Part shown: positions 1 through 10,292 of the stretch, piece by piece
How positions within the stretch are numbered: the stretch's first letter is position 1
How the letters are laid out: every line of letters starts with the position of its first letter
Assembly (NCBI RefSeq): GCF_000425405.1
Contig: NZ_AUDJ01000024.1
Span: forward strand, 59,818-123,817
Direction: 5' to 3'
DNA length: 64,000 nt
Source: Ferrimonas kyonanensis DSM 18153
Lineage (GTDB): Bacteria > Pseudomonadota > Gammaproteobacteria > Enterobacterales > Shewanellaceae
Notes under the pieces: model-generated
Databases searched by the model: none
What the model was told of the DNA's origin: nothing
Seen by the model: only the letters and a program-made list of their open reading frames with translations
Made by a program: the position numbers and the translations under genes

Positions 1-782
1 AGGCGGTCACGGTGGAACCACAGTGAGGTCTGGTACAGGAACAGCAGACCGGCGTTGGCCTGTTCCAGCTCCTGGGTTTTTTCCTCCACCTGCTGTTCCA
101 GGTTGCTGTACAGGCTTTCCAGTTCCCGGGCTGTCTGTTCAAAGGTGTCACTGAGGGTCTGCAGCTCATGGAAATCACTGCTGGGCAGGTCCAGATTGAA
201 CTTGCGCCGGCTGATGGACAGGGCGGCATTTTCCAGCTGTTGCAGCGGGTGCAACACCCGCCGGCTGATGCCCCGCATCAACCAGAACCCCATGCCCATT
301 ACCGTAAACAGTCCCATCAGCTGGCTGGCCAGCAGCAGCATGATCTTGTTTTCCGCCTGTTGCTCCAGCATCGCCACCAAGCCATCGATCTGGTCAACAA
401 ACTGGCGCACCTCGTTGACGTAGGAGCGGGAATTGCCGTTGACCGCATAGCGCTTCATCTGTTGCCAGCTGGCCATCACCTGATCGTATTGCTGATGCAG
501 TCTTTGCGGGTTGTACCAGCTGCGGGCCTTGCCCAGTTCGTCGGAGTAGAGGATCTGTTCAAACTCCTGAATCTTCTTATCCAGGGTGCCACTTTCGCTG
601 TTGGCCAGAAAGATCAGCTGGTAGGAGCGCATGCGCAGGGAGCCGGAGGCGTTGATCGCCTTGGCGTCATCGACGCTGTACATCAGGGTGATCAGGGAAA
701 ACGCCGCCAGACCACCAAAGATAAAGATGACGGTGACGATCAGCGACAGCACGGTGGCCGACAGGCTTTTGGTTCGGGTCAT
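1..782 (-). CDS. narQ: Nitrate/nitrite sensor histidine kinase NarQ, N-terminal part (runs off the left edge)
   Basis: Only the first 260 codons are in the window, starting at the ATG whose complement is 780-782. The protein opens with a membrane helix, followed by a segment reading DAKAINASGSLRMRSYQL, which closely matches the periplasmic P-box of NarX/NarQ where nitrate and nitrite bind. A periplasmic helical region, a second membrane helix, a HAMP-like segment (ISRRVLHPLQQLENA) and the start of a signalling coiled coil follow. The kinase core lies beyond the edge. Such proteins phosphorylate a NarP/NarL-type regulator when nitrate or nitrite is present. The gene is divergent from nrfA, so control of nitrite ammonification by this sensor is a reasonable inference. 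NarX is the alternative name; NarQ is preferred because it is the usual form in related marine genera. Confidence 0.85.
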   Translation of the reverse strand, partial: MTRTKSLSATVLSLIVTVIFIFGGLAAFSLITLMYSVDDAKAINASGSLRMRSYQLIFLANSESGTLDKKIQEFEQILYSDELGKARSWYNPQRLHQQYDQVMASWQQMKRYAVNGNSRSYVNEVRQFVDQIDGLVAMLEQQAENKIMLLLASQLMGLFTVMGMGFWLMRGISRRVLHPLQQLENAALSISRRKFNLDLPSSDFHELQTLSDTFEQTARELESLYSNLEQQVEEKTQELEQANAGLLFLYQTSLWFHRDR

Positions 783-937
783 GGAGCGGCAACAATTAGA
801 GACTGTGCGCCAAGCCTATCGCCTTCGTCGCTGGAATTACAAGCCACCGCCGTCCGGGGAGGCGAAATAATTCAGGTTATCTATTCTTAGTGGGCAGTAA
901 TTGGATTCAAACAAACAACCAATAGTGGAGCGCAATC

Positions 938-2293
938 GTGAACAGGATGAAACGAATGGCCATTTTGGTCGGCTTGTGTGTCCCGATGGGGGCGTGGGCG
1001 GTCACTGAGGCGGACAGCAGCAAGTTTGCCAAGTTTAAGAATCAGTATGCCAGTTGGCAGCAGACGGAGCAGAGCAAAGAGATCGTGGATGTGCTGGGTG
1101 AAGACCCCAGGCTGGTGGTGTTGTGGGCCGGCTATGGCTTCGCCAAGGACTACAACAAGGCCCGGGGCCATCACTACACCATTACCGACCTGCGCAATAC
1201 CCTGCGTACCGGGGCACCCAAGACCAAAGAGGATGGGCCGATGCCCATGGCTTGTTGGTCCTGCAAGAGTCCGGATGTGCCACGCTTGATTGAAACCGAG
1301 GGGGAAAAGGAATACTTCCACGGTAAGTGGGCCAAGGGCGGCGATCAGATCACCAATGCCATCGGCTGTGGCAACTGCCACGACAACAAGATTAAGTTGA
1401 GGCTGTCGGTGCCCTTTGCCGAACGGGCCCTGAAGACCGCCGGACTGGAGTGGAAGACCGCCTCCAAGTCAGACAAGCAGACCATGGTCTGCAGCCAATG
1501 CCATGTGGAGTACTACTTTACCAAGCCCGACGTGATGGTGAAGTTCCCTTGGGATAACGGCACCTCGGTGGAGCAGATGGAGGCCTATTACGACGCCATT
1601 CAGTTTAAGGACTGGACCCACAAACTGTCTAAGGCGCCCATGCTCAAGGCTCAGCACCCCGGCTTCGAGACTTCACGCAACGGGCCTCACGGCCGCAATG
1701 ACGTTTCCTGTACCGATTGCCACATGCCCAAGGTCACCAATGCCGACGGGCGCAAATTTACCGATCACAACGTCGGCAACCCGTTCGATCAGTTCGAGTT
1801 CACCTGTAAGCGTTGTCATGACCAGGATAAAGAGACCCTGGAGAAGGTGATCGCCGGTTACAAGAAGCAGGTCAATGATCTGAAGCTGCAGGCGGAAGAC
1901 CAGTTGGTCAAGGCCCATTTCGAGGCCAAAGCGGCCTGGGATGCCGGTGCGACCGAGGCGCAGATGAAGGACGCGCTGACCGCCATCCGCCATGCCCAGT
2001 GGCGTTGGGATTACGCCATTGCGTCACACGGGGTGCATGCCCACAACCCGGCGGAAGCGATGCGGGTACTGGGTACCTCGTTGGAGCGCAGTGCCGAGGC
2101 CCGGGCGATGCTGGCGCGGGTGCTGGCAATGAACGGCGTCATGGCCGAGGTACAGGTGCCGGACATCTCCACCAAGGCCAAGGCCCAGGCGGTGGTCGGG
2201 CTGGACATGGAGAAACTGCGGGCCGAAAAGGCCGAGTTTAAGAAAACCGTGCTGCCCCAGTGGGACGCCAATTACCCGGGCAAAACCGACTGA
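938..2293 (+). CDS. nrfA: Ammonia-forming cytochrome c552 nitrite reductase NrfA
   Basis: Periplasmic pentahaem enzyme that reduces nitrite to ammonium in anaerobic respiration. The 451-residue product has an N-terminal signal peptide ending near AWA. It carries the diagnostic catalytic haem motif CWSCK (residues 106-110), with lysine in place of histidine, and four ordinary CxxCH haem sites at about residues 144, 185, 258 and 290. The start chosen is GTG at 938, with GGAG seven bases upstream; an ATG three codons later is possible. No nrfBCD genes follow. In Shewanella the electron donor is the membrane quinol dehydrogenase CymA encoded elsewhere, which would fit. A strong hairpin terminator follows at 2312. 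Confidence 0.97.
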   Translation: MNRMKRMAILVGLCVPMGAWAVTEADSSKFAKFKNQYASWQQTEQSKEIVDVLGEDPRLVVLWAGYGFAKDYNKARGHHYTITDLRNTLRTGAPKTKEDGPMPMACWSCKSPDVPRLIETEGEKEYFHGKWAKGGDQITNAIGCGNCHDNKIKLRLSVPFAERALKTAGLEWKTASKSDKQTMVCSQCHVEYYFTKPDVMVKFPWDNGTSVEQMEAYYDAIQFKDWTHKLSKAPMLKAQHPGFETSRNGPHGRNDVSCTDCHMPKVTNADGRKFTDHNVGNPFDQFEFTCKRCHDQDKETLEKVIAGYKKQVNDLKLQAEDQLVKAHFEAKAAWDAGATEAQMKDALTAIRHAQWRWDYAIASHGVHAHNPAEAMRVLGTSLERSAEARAMLARVLAMNGVMAEVQVPDISTKAKAQAVVGLDMEKLRAEKAEFKKTVLPQWDANYPGKTD

Positions 2294-2311
2294 GTTTGTG
2301 GTGTGACTGCC

Positions 2312-2337
2312 AGCCCCGCTTCGGCGGGGCTTTTTTG
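2312..2337 (+). terminator. Rho-independent terminator of nrfA
   Basis: A GC-rich hairpin (AGCCCCGC, TTCG loop, GCGGGGCT) is followed by six T residues, 18 bases after the nrfA stop codon. Confidence 0.9.
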
Positions 2338-2347
2338 TGGCTGTGGC

Positions 2348-2364
2348 TGCACTAATTTGGGGCA
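2348..2364 (+). promoter_or_regulatory. Probable NtrC-binding site upstream of glnK-amtB
   Basis: The 17-bp sequence TGCACTAATTTGGGGCA differs at few positions from the enterobacterial NtrC consensus TGCACCAAAATGGTGCA. A second half-site, TTGGTGCA, lies about 25 bp downstream at 2388-2395. Both are upstream of a sigma-54 promoter, where NtrC enhancer sites are expected. Confidence 0.6.
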
Positions 2365-2457
2365 CTTACTGAATGACCATGCTTATTTTGGTGCATAACC
2401 ATGCTGCTCGTTTTTGTCGTTTAATCCATATCGTTGAAATATAAAGAAATAAATTTT

Positions 2458-2473
2458 TGGCACGGGAGTTGTA
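2458..2473 (+). promoter_or_regulatory. Sigma-54 (RpoN) promoter of glnK-amtB
   Basis: TGGCAC-GGGAG-TTGTA matches the sigma-54 -24/-12 consensus TGGCAC-N5-TTGCW with one change. It is 38 bp upstream of the glnK start codon and just downstream of NtrC-like sites, the usual arrangement for glnK-amtB. Confidence 0.75.
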
Positions 2474-2510
2474 AAGGATTGGTTAACTGATTTTGGTTGA
2501 GGGATTGGAC

Positions 2511-2849
2511 ATGAAACTGGTTAGCGTAATCATCAAACCGTTCAAGCTGGACGACGTTCGGGAAGCCATCGCCGGCATCGGCGTCGAAGGGCTGACGGTC
2601 ACCGAAGTAAAAGGCTTTGGGCGTCAGAAGGGCCATACCGAGCTGTATCGCGGTGCGGAATATCAGGTGGATTTTCTGCCAAAGGTGAAGCTGGAGATCG
2701 CCACCTCTGCCGACAACGTGGATCACCTGATCGAGGTGATCAGCGAGGCCGCTCACACCGGCAAAATCGGTGACGGCAAGATCTTTGTGTATGACCTGGA
2801 GCGGGCGGTGCGGATTCGTACCGGCGAGCACGACGCAGAAGCGATTTAA
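2511..2849 (+). CDS. glnK: Nitrogen regulatory PII protein GlnK
   Basis: PII trimer subunit that senses ATP/ADP, 2-oxoglutarate and uridylylation state, and binds AmtB to gate ammonium uptake. The start at 2511 gives a 112-residue protein, the family's standard length, beginning MKLVSVIIKPFKLDD. A TTG six codons upstream would add residues that are not conserved in the family. The T-loop contains Tyr51 (RGAEYQVDF), the uridylylation site, and the C-terminal signature TGKIGDGKIFV is present. It is followed 14 bases later by amtB, and the sigma-54 promoter upstream marks it as GlnK rather than GlnB. Confidence 0.95.
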   Translation: MKLVSVIIKPFKLDDVREAIAGIGVEGLTVTEVKGFGRQKGHTELYRGAEYQVDFLPKVKLEIATSADNVDHLIEVISEAAHTGKIGDGKIFVYDLERAVRIRTGEHDAEAI

Positions 2850-2863
2850 CGGAGGGGGAAACC

Positions 2864-4114
2864 ATGGAAGAGTTATCAAAACTGGGTACCACGGTAACCG
2901 AATTACGATTTGCACTGGATACGTTTTACTTCCTGATGTCCGGCGCCCTGGTGATGTGGATGGCGGCGGGGTTCGCCATGTTGGAAGCGGGCCTGGTCCG
3001 CTCCAAGAACACCACCGAAATTCTGACTAAGAACATCTGTCTGTATGCCATTGCCTGCGTTATGTATCTGCTGGTGGGGTACAACATCATGTACGTCGAT
3101 AACGCCGAAGCGGGCTGGTTGCCGAGTCTGGGCAGCCTGATTGGCACTCAGGCCGAGGGGGCGGATCATGCCCTGGAGTCGGACTTCTTCTTCCAGGTGG
3201 TGTTTGTGGCCACCGCCATGTCCATCGTGTCCGGGGCCGTGGCAGAGCGTATGAAATTGTGGGCATTCCTGGTGTTTGCTGTTGTCCTTACCGGTTTTAT
3301 CTATCCAGTTGAGGGATATTGGACCTGGGGGGGTGGCTTTGTTTCTGAATTGGGCTTCGTGGATTTCGCCGGTTCCGGCATTGTTCACATGGCCGGTGCG
3401 GCAGCGGCAATCGCAGGAGTGCTCCTCTTAGGCGCCCGTAAGGGCAAATACGGTGCCGATGGCAGCGTGCACCCCATCCCCGGTTCCAACATGCCGATGG
3501 CAACCCTGGGAACCTTCATTCTGTGGTTGGGGTGGTTTGGCTTCAACGGTGGCTCCCAGCTGCTGGTGTCCGATGCGGAAAATGCCTCGGCGGTAGCCAA
3601 GATCTTCGTCAACACCAACTCGGCAGCGGCCTTTGGCGCGGTAGCGGCATTGATTGTGTGTAAGCTGATGTGGGGCAAGGCGGATTTGACCATGATTCTC
3701 AACGGTGCCCTGGCCGGGCTGGTGGCCATCACCGCCGACCCGCTGTCGCCGTCGCTGATGCTGGCAGGGGTCATTGGCTTGTCGGCCGGTGGTCTGGTGG
3801 TGTTCTCCATCGTCGCCATGGACAAAGTCAAGCTGGATGACCCGGTGGGCGCCATCTCGGTACACGGTGTCTGCGGCCTGTTTGGCCTGATGGCGGTGCC
3901 GCTGTCCAACGCCGATGCCGGTTTTGGCACTCAGGCCCTGGGGGCATTGATCATCTTTGCCTGGGTGTTCGGCGCCAGCCTGCTGGTGTGGCTGGCTCTG
4001 AAGCTGACCATGGGCATTCGAGTCACCGAAGAGGAGGAATATCGGGGCATGGACATCGCCGACTGTGGCATCGATGCCTATCCGGAGTTCGTGACGGTCA
4101 AAGGCAGCAACTAA
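2864..4114 (+). CDS. amtB: Ammonium transporter AmtB
   Basis: Inner-membrane trimeric ammonium channel of 416 residues with about eleven hydrophobic segments. Family features include AGFAMLEAGLVRSKN in the first helices, GYWTWGGGFVSELGFVDFAGSGIVHM around the pore histidine, and a second pore-histidine region reading AISVHGVCGLFG. The C-terminal tail (GMDIADCGIDAYPEF) resembles the GlnK-docking tail. The protein begins directly with a periplasmic segment, without the cleavable leader found in Escherichia coli AmtB. It is co-transcribed with glnK and ends at a hairpin terminator. Confidence 0.96.
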   Translation: MEELSKLGTTVTELRFALDTFYFLMSGALVMWMAAGFAMLEAGLVRSKNTTEILTKNICLYAIACVMYLLVGYNIMYVDNAEAGWLPSLGSLIGTQAEGADHALESDFFFQVVFVATAMSIVSGAVAERMKLWAFLVFAVVLTGFIYPVEGYWTWGGGFVSELGFVDFAGSGIVHMAGAAAAIAGVLLLGARKGKYGADGSVHPIPGSNMPMATLGTFILWLGWFGFNGGSQLLVSDAENASAVAKIFVNTNSAAAFGAVAALIVCKLMWGKADLTMILNGALAGLVAITADPLSPSLMLAGVIGLSAGGLVVFSIVAMDKVKLDDPVGAISVHGVCGLFGLMAVPLSNADAGFGTQALGALIIFAWVFGASLLVWLALKLTMGIRVTEEEEYRGMDIADCGIDAYPEFVTVKGSN

Positions 4115-4139
4115 GCCCGAACCCTGTCGATACCCTGAC

Positions 4140-4165
4140 AACGCCTTCTTCGGAAGGCGTTTTTG
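4140..4165 (+). terminator. Terminator of glnK-amtB
   Basis: AACGCCTTC, a short TTC loop and GGAAGGCGTT form a stem followed by a T run, 25 bases after the amtB stop. Confidence 0.85.
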
Positions 4166-4380
4166 TGTTTCGGCCGCCAGTGGCGGCGGCGGGGACGGAA
4201 AAAGGGACGGTTTTTCATTTTGTTCACCCCAGTTCATGCGTTGGAGCAAAGTCAGGGCGCGATCCATCAGGCACACTGGGTGGATGCCGGCGGGATAAAG
4301 TACTGGCTTCCTAACAGGATGACGATTATATCTTTATGTTGTTCGGTATTATTTTGTATTCTAGGTAATCAGGAGCAACG

Positions 4381-5325
4381 ATGACCACAAACACAGGGAG
4401 CGATATGCCTCGCGAACAGGGAGGGGTGTGTGCAGAGGGCAACCTTCATGGGTTGTATCTGCTGTTTAATGCGGAAGATCAGGCCGAGCCGACCCTGCGT
4501 AAGGTGTTGGCCGAGATTGCTGTGTGGCTGCAGGCCTCGGTGGATCAAAATGCCGATTCCGCCTTTAATGGATTTGTGGCCATTGGGGCCAACTATTGGG
4601 ATACCCTCTACCCCGAGGCGCGTCCACAGCAGCTGCGGCCGTTTCCCTCTTTCGAGCAAGACGACCGCAAAGCCCCGGTGCAACCGGTAGACATCTTCGT
4701 TCATATCCGTTCCGATCGTCTCGATATCAACCACATCGCCGCCATGGAGGTGTGTCACCGTCTCAAGGGACTGGTGCAGTTGGTGGAGGAGGTGCGCAGT
4801 TTCCGCTACCTGGATAACCGCGACCTGACTGGCTTCGTCGATGGCACCGAGAACCCTCAGGGTAGCCATCGCCGCACTGTGGCGTTGGTGGGCGACGAAG
4901 ACGCCGGTTTTGTCGGCGGCAGCTACATCCATACCCAGAGGTATCAGCACCAGATGGCGCGCTGGAACAGCATCAGCCAGAAACAGCAGGAAGACACCAT
5001 TGGCCGTACCAAGGTGGAGAATGAGGAATACGCCAGTCAGGATAAGCCGCTGACCTGTCACATCAAGCGTACTAACCTCAAAGACGCCGATGGCAACTCC
5101 ATGGAGATTCTGCGCCAGAGCATGCCTTACGGCGACATGATGGAGCAGGGGCTGTTCTTCATCAGCTGCTGCCGCACGCCGGCTCACTTCGAAGCTCAGC
5201 TGAAGTCGATGATCCACGGCGATGGCCACGGCCATTACGATCACCTGCTTAACTTTACCCAGGCGGTCACCGGATCGGCGTTTTTCGCACCGTCGCTGGA
5301 CTTTATGGAGCAGGCGGCTGGCTAA
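4381..5325 (+). CDS. DyP-type haem peroxidase, YfeX-like
   Basis: The 314-residue protein belongs to the dye-decolourising peroxidase family, which oxidises substrates with hydrogen peroxide using a haem b cofactor. The family signature GFVDGTENP is present at about residue 155 and supplies the distal aspartate. A later HIKR segment matches the region of the proximal histidine and substrate-contacting arginine. No signal peptide or twin-arginine motif is seen, so it is probably cytoplasmic, as in class B enzymes. It stands alone, between the amtB terminator and a bidirectional terminator shared with argR. The physiological substrate cannot be read from the sequence. Confidence 0.9.
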   Translation: MTTNTGSDMPREQGGVCAEGNLHGLYLLFNAEDQAEPTLRKVLAEIAVWLQASVDQNADSAFNGFVAIGANYWDTLYPEARPQQLRPFPSFEQDDRKAPVQPVDIFVHIRSDRLDINHIAAMEVCHRLKGLVQLVEEVRSFRYLDNRDLTGFVDGTENPQGSHRRTVALVGDEDAGFVGGSYIHTQRYQHQMARWNSISQKQQEDTIGRTKVENEEYASQDKPLTCHIKRTNLKDADGNSMEILRQSMPYGDMMEQGLFFISCCRTPAHFEAQLKSMIHGDGHGHYDHLLNFTQAVTGSAFFAPSLDFMEQAAG

Positions 5326-5343
5326 GCTTCCGCACTAACAGCA

Positions 5344-5373
5344 AAAGGCCCGCATTGAGCGGGCCTTTTTTAA
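5344..5373. terminator. Bidirectional terminator between the DyP peroxidase and argR
   Basis: AAAAGGCCCGC, an ATTGA loop and GCGGGCCTTTTTT form a symmetrical hairpin with A and T runs on either side, serving convergent transcripts. Confidence 0.9.
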
Positions 5374-5390
5374 TTCTTGGGTTGTTTGGC

Positions 5391-5861
5391 TTAGCCCTTG
5401 TAGTTGAACAGGTCTTTGACCGTTTCCAGGGCGTGGTTGATGTTGTCGGCATTGGTGGGGGCGATAAAGATGGTGTCGTCGCCGGCGATGGTGCCAAGAA
5501 TGCCTTCCGGCTTGCCGATGGAGTCCAGCAGGCGAGCAATCAGTTGCGCGGCACCGGGGCTGGCCTTCACCACGATCATGGCACCGTTGTGATCCACGTC
5601 CAGCACCAGGTTCTTCAGCGGGCTGGTGGCGGTGGGCACGCCCAGCTCGGCCGGCAGGCAGTACACCATCTCCTGTTTGGCATTGCGGGTGCGTACCGCT
5701 CCAAACTTGCTCAACATCCGAGAGACTTTGGACTGATTGATGGTGCTGAAACCGGCGGCTTGCAGCGCGGTCACAATTTCGCCCTGGGAGCCAAATCGTT
5801 CCTCTTTCAGCAGAGATTTAAACACGCGGATGAGCTCATCCTGGTTTCGGGTAGACTTCAT
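5391..5861 (-). CDS. argR: Arginine repressor ArgR
   Basis: A 156-residue hexameric repressor that uses L-arginine as corepressor for arginine biosynthesis genes. The N-terminal winged-helix domain includes the recognition region [12 protein letters not shown], and the C-terminal arginine-binding domain includes [13 protein letters not shown]. Length matches the gammaproteobacterial family. The gene is divergent from mdh, the usual arrangement in this class. No convincing pair of ARG boxes could be identified upstream by eye. Confidence 0.97.
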   Translation of the reverse strand: MKSTRNQDELIRVFKSLLKEERFGSQGEIVTALQAAGFSTINQSKVSRMLSKFGAVRTRNAKQEMVYCLPAELGVPTATSPLKNLVLDVDHNGAMIVVKASPGAAQLIARLLDSIGKPEGILGTIAGDDTIFIAPTNADNINHALETVKDLFNYKG

Positions 5862-6070
5862 GTGTCAGCTCGTTGTTTCTTGGTTGTTATTCACATTTTG
5901 CCTAACTGCCTGAAGATAGGCAACCGGCGGCGGATGTTTGACCTCACCACGTCGGCGGGACCGGGTCAATAAGAGATTGGTAAAATTGCCTTTAAACGCC
6001 TGTTTGGGTATGGTGGGCGCAGAAATAGAAACGCGATCCATGTCACATCAAAGGATAGATGGAGAACACC

Positions 6071-7009
6071 ATGAAAGTAGCAGTACTCGGTGCGGCCGGG
6101 GGAATCGGACAGGCCCTGGCATTATTGTTGAAATTGAACCTGCCAAAGGGCACAGACCTGGCCCTGTACGACATCGCTCCCGTCACTCCAGGGGTTGCCG
6201 TTGATATCAGCCACATCCCTACCGCCGTCAATGCTCAGGGCTTTGCCGGAGAAGACCCGACCCCGGCCCTGCAAGGCGCCGATGTGGTGCTGATCTCCGC
6301 CGGTGTTGCCCGTAAGCCCGGCATGGATCGTTCCGATCTGTTTAACATCAACGCCGGCATCATTCGCAACCTGGTGGGCAAGTGTGCCGAGGTTTGTCCC
6401 GGTGCCTGCATCGGGGTGATCACCAACCCGGTGAACACCACTGTGGCCATCGCCGCCGAAGTGCTGAAAAACGCCGGTGTGTATGACAAGCGCCGCCTGT
6501 TCGGGGTCACCACTCTGGACGTGATTCGCTCCGAAACTTTCATTGCCGAGGCCAAAGGGCTGCAGCCGGATGAGGTCAAGATCAACGTCATTGGCGGCCA
6601 CAGTGGCGTCACCATTTTGCCACTGCTGTCCCAGGTTGAGGGCGTCAGCTTCAGTGACGATGAAATCGCCAGCCTGACCGACCGCATTCAGAATGCCGGC
6701 ACCGAGGTGGTGGAAGCCAAGGCCGGTGGCGGCAGCGCCACCCTGTCCATGGCCCAGGCAGCCTGTCGTTTCGGTACCGCCCTGGTGCGTGCCTTGCAGG
6801 GTGAGCAAGGGGTGGTCGAGTGTGCCTATGTCGAAGGCAATGGCGAGCACAGCCGCTTCTTCGCTCAACCGGTGCTGCTGGGCAGTAACGGCGTTGAAGA
6901 GGTGCAGGCTTACGGTGAGCTGAGTGCGTTTGAGCAGCAGGCCGTGGCCGAGATGATGGATACCCTGATTGGGGACATCAGCAAGGGCGAGGCCTTTGTG
7001 AACGGCTAA
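6071..7009 (+). CDS. mdh: Malate dehydrogenase
   Basis: NAD-dependent oxidation of malate to oxaloacetate in the tricarboxylic acid cycle. The start at 6071 ([16 protein letters not shown]), with GGAG ten bases upstream, gives 312 residues, the same length as the E. coli enzyme. The Rossmann glycine motif GAAGGIG is at residues 7-13, the NPVN motif binds substrate, and GGHSG carries the catalytic histidine. The gene is divergent from argR and ends at a shared terminator with ispB. Confidence 0.98.
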   Translation: MKVAVLGAAGGIGQALALLLKLNLPKGTDLALYDIAPVTPGVAVDISHIPTAVNAQGFAGEDPTPALQGADVVLISAGVARKPGMDRSDLFNINAGIIRNLVGKCAEVCPGACIGVITNPVNTTVAIAAEVLKNAGVYDKRRLFGVTTLDVIRSETFIAEAKGLQPDEVKINVIGGHSGVTILPLLSQVEGVSFSDDEIASLTDRIQNAGTEVVEAKAGGGSATLSMAQAACRFGTALVRALQGEQGVVECAYVEGNGEHSRFFAQPVLLGSNGVEEVQAYGELSAFEQQAVAEMMDTLIGDISKGEAFVNG

Positions 7010-7030
7010 AGCCGGCGTTGAATCCGCAAT

Positions 7031-7060
7031 AAAAAAGGCCTCCCATCGGAGGCCTTTTTT
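7031..7060. terminator. Bidirectional terminator between mdh and ispB
   Basis: A run of A, the stem AGGCCTCC/GGAGGCCT around an ATC loop, and a run of T form a symmetrical terminator between convergent genes. Confidence 0.92.
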
Positions 7061-7073
7061 GATTGACGATCTC

Positions 7074-8042
7074 TTAGCTGCGGCGGTCCACGGCGATGCG
7101 GGCCAGGGATTCCAGTGCGGTTTTGGCCGGGCTGTCCTTGAGGGCCGCCAGGGCGGCAATGGCCTTGTCGGCTTCCTCGTTGGCGCGCTGCATGGTGTAC
7201 TCCAGGGCACCACAGTGGTGCAGGGCCTTGAGAATCGGATCGATCTCTTCGGTGCCGCCGTTCTCGATGGCGGCGCGGATCATCTGCTTCTCGGTGTCGT
7301 TGCCCTTCTCCATGGTGTAGATCAGCGGCAGCGTCGGTTTGCCTTCGGCCAGATCGTCACCGATGTTCTTACCCAGCTCGTCGGCTTCGGCGGTGTAATC
7401 CAGCACGTCGTCCACCAACTGGAAGGCGGTGCCCAGATAGCGGCCATAATCGGCCAGGGCGTCGCAGATGGCCGGATCCTGCTCCGCCACCACGGCGGCA
7501 AGGCCGGTGGCGGCCTCAAACAGCTTGGCGGTTTTGCAGTAGATCACCTGCATGTAATTTTCTTCGGTGGTGTCGGGATCGTTGCAGTTCATCAACTGCA
7601 TCACTTCCCCTTCTGCCAGTACGTTGGTGGCCTCGGCCAGCCCTTCCAGCACCTTCTGGCTCTTCATCTCGGTCATCATCTGGAATGAACGGGTGTAGAG
7701 GAAGTCACCTACCAGCACACTGGCCTGGTTGCCGAACAGGGCGTTGGCGGTTTCACGGCCGCGGCGCATGGTGGACTCGTCCACCACGTCATCGTGCAGC
7801 AGCGTCGAAGTGTGGATAAATTCGATGATGGCCGCCAGGCGAATGTGGTTGTCGCCTTGGTAATCTACCGATTGGGCTGCCAGCAGGGTCAACAGTGGCC
7901 GCATGCGTTTGCCGCCCCCGTTGATGATGTAGAAGGACAACTGGTTAATCAGTACTACGTCAGAGTGCAACTGGTCGTAGATCATCTGGTTGACCAACTT
8001 CATGTCGTTGTCGGCCAATTGGCGGATGGCGTTCAGGTCCAT
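7074..8042 (-). CDS. ispB: Octaprenyl diphosphate synthase IspB
   Basis: A 322-residue trans-prenyltransferase that makes the octaprenyl side chain of ubiquinone and menaquinone. The first aspartate-rich motif is LLHDDVVDES and the second is FQLVDDVLDY. GGGKRMRP, which binds the diphosphate, is near residue 43. The gene is divergent from rplU, the standard gammaproteobacterial arrangement. Confidence 0.97.
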   Translation of the reverse strand: MDLNAIRQLADNDMKLVNQMIYDQLHSDVVLINQLSFYIINGGGKRMRPLLTLLAAQSVDYQGDNHIRLAAIIEFIHTSTLLHDDVVDESTMRRGRETANALFGNQASVLVGDFLYTRSFQMMTEMKSQKVLEGLAEATNVLAEGEVMQLMNCNDPDTTEENYMQVIYCKTAKLFEAATGLAAVVAEQDPAICDALADYGRYLGTAFQLVDDVLDYTAEADELGKNIGDDLAEGKPTLPLIYTMEKGNDTEKQMIRAAIENGGTEEIDPILKALHHCGALEYTMQRANEEADKAIAALAALKDSPAKTALESLARIAVDRRS

Positions 8043-8209
8043 AATTTATCCGGCTTTGGGCTGCCAAAATCGGCAGCTGTAAGTATAATGTGCTCAGTAT
8101 GGAAGCGAATTCTACCCAAATTCCGCAATCATAACAGCAGCATTTAGCGATTCATTGCGGTGATCCTCAAAATGGTCGGATCCTTTTGCGATCTTTTTCA
8201 TCGTAGTGC

Positions 8210-8238
8210 TTGCCTGTTTTGTGTCCTTGGCGTAGAAT
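8210..8238 (+). promoter_or_regulatory. Sigma-70 promoter of rplU-rpmA
   Basis: TTGCCT, a 17-bp spacer and TAGAAT give near-consensus -35 and -10 boxes. They leave an untranslated leader of about 70 nt before rplU. Confidence 0.7.
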
Positions 8239-8316
8239 GCCCGCCCATTGTCAACAAGTTTTAAGCCACACCCTGACCCCATAAGGCGCGGTCGGCGTGT
8301 GAAGCGGAGTTTTACT

Positions 8317-8628
8317 ATGTACGCGGTTTTCCAAAGTGGTGGTAAGCAACACCGTGTTAGCGAAGGCCAGACTCTTCGTCTGGAGAAGCTAGACGTTGAA
8401 ACCGGCAGCACCATTGAATTTGATAAAGTTCTTCTGGTTGCTAACGGTGAAGACGTAAAGGTTGGTGTTCCTTATGTTGATGGCAGCAAGATTGTTGCTG
8501 AAGTTGTGACTCACGGTCGTGGCGATAAAGTTAAGATCGTTAAGTTCCGTCGTCGTAAGCATCATCGTAAGCAGATGGGCCACCGTCAGTGGTTCACTGA
8601 AGTTAAGATCACTGGCATCAACGCTTAA
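8317..8628 (+). CDS. rplU: 50S ribosomal protein L21
   Basis: A 103-residue L21 beginning [14 protein letters not shown], the conserved family start. CGGAG lies eight bases upstream of the ATG, and the longer reading frame upstream is not used. Basic residues concentrate near the C terminus ([14 protein letters not shown]), as expected for 23S rRNA binding. The codon choice is strongly biased toward translationally favoured codons, unlike the G+C-rich neighbours. rpmA follows after 16 bases. Confidence 0.98.
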   Translation: MYAVFQSGGKQHRVSEGQTLRLEKLDVETGSTIEFDKVLLVANGEDVKVGVPYVDGSKIVAEVVTHGRGDKVKIVKFRRRKHHRKQMGHRQWFTEVKITGINA

Positions 8629-8644
8629 TCGGAGTTACTGAGAA

Positions 8645-8902
8645 ATGGCACACAAAAAAGCTGGCGGTTCTACTCGTAACGGCCGCGATTCAGAAAGCAA
8701 ACGCCTTGGTGTAAAGCGTTTCGGTGGTGAGTCTGTACTGGCTGGTAACATCATCGTTCGTCAACGTGGTACTAAATTCCACGCGGGTACCAACGTAGGC
8801 ATCGGTAAAGATCACACTCTGTTTGCAACTGCAGACGGTAAAGTGAAATTCGAAGTGAAAGGCAAGCAGAACCGCAAGTTCGTAAGCATCGAAGCCGAGT
8901 AA
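8645..8902 (+). CDS. rpmA: 50S ribosomal protein L27
   Basis: An 85-residue L27 with the conserved start [20 protein letters not shown]. Its N-terminal tail reaches the peptidyl transferase centre. Length and codon bias are typical of the family. It is in an operon with rplU and is followed by a terminator, with obgE beyond. Confidence 0.98.
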   Translation: MAHKKAGGSTRNGRDSESKRLGVKRFGGESVLAGNIIVRQRGTKFHAGTNVGIGKDHTLFATADGKVKFEVKGKQNRKFVSIEAE

Positions 8903-8922
8903 GTCGAAAACCGACCGAATAC

Positions 8923-8950
8923 GAAGCCCCGCCAATGGCGGGGCTTTTTG
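8923..8950 (+). terminator. Terminator of rplU-rpmA
   Basis: GAAGCCCCGCC, an AAT loop and GGCGGGGCTTTTT follow the rpmA stop by about 20 bases. Confidence 0.88.
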
Positions 8951-9038
8951 CGTAATACAGATACCTTCTGAGCCACCGCAGGGCTGTTGCCTTCGCGGGC
9001 TGGGCGATCCCAAGGTATACTAGAAACAGATTTTCTAA

Positions 9039-10214
<1,176 letters not shown>

Positions 10215-10233
10215 TCGTTGATGATTCACAATT

Positions 10234-10256
10234 AAGGGGCCCCGTTGCCCCTTTTT
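10234..10256 (+). terminator. Terminator after obgE
   Basis: AGGGGC, a short C-rich loop and GCCCCTTTTT form a hairpin with a T run 20 bases after the obgE stop. Confidence 0.75.
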
Positions 10257-10292
10257 GCTGCCTGTAACAGACGTTTTTGGGGAGAAACGAGT

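Noticed and set aside
5862..6070. ARG boxes between argR and mdh
   Set aside because: Only one half-site-like TGTGAATAAC was seen on the minus strand, with no second arm at the right spacing.
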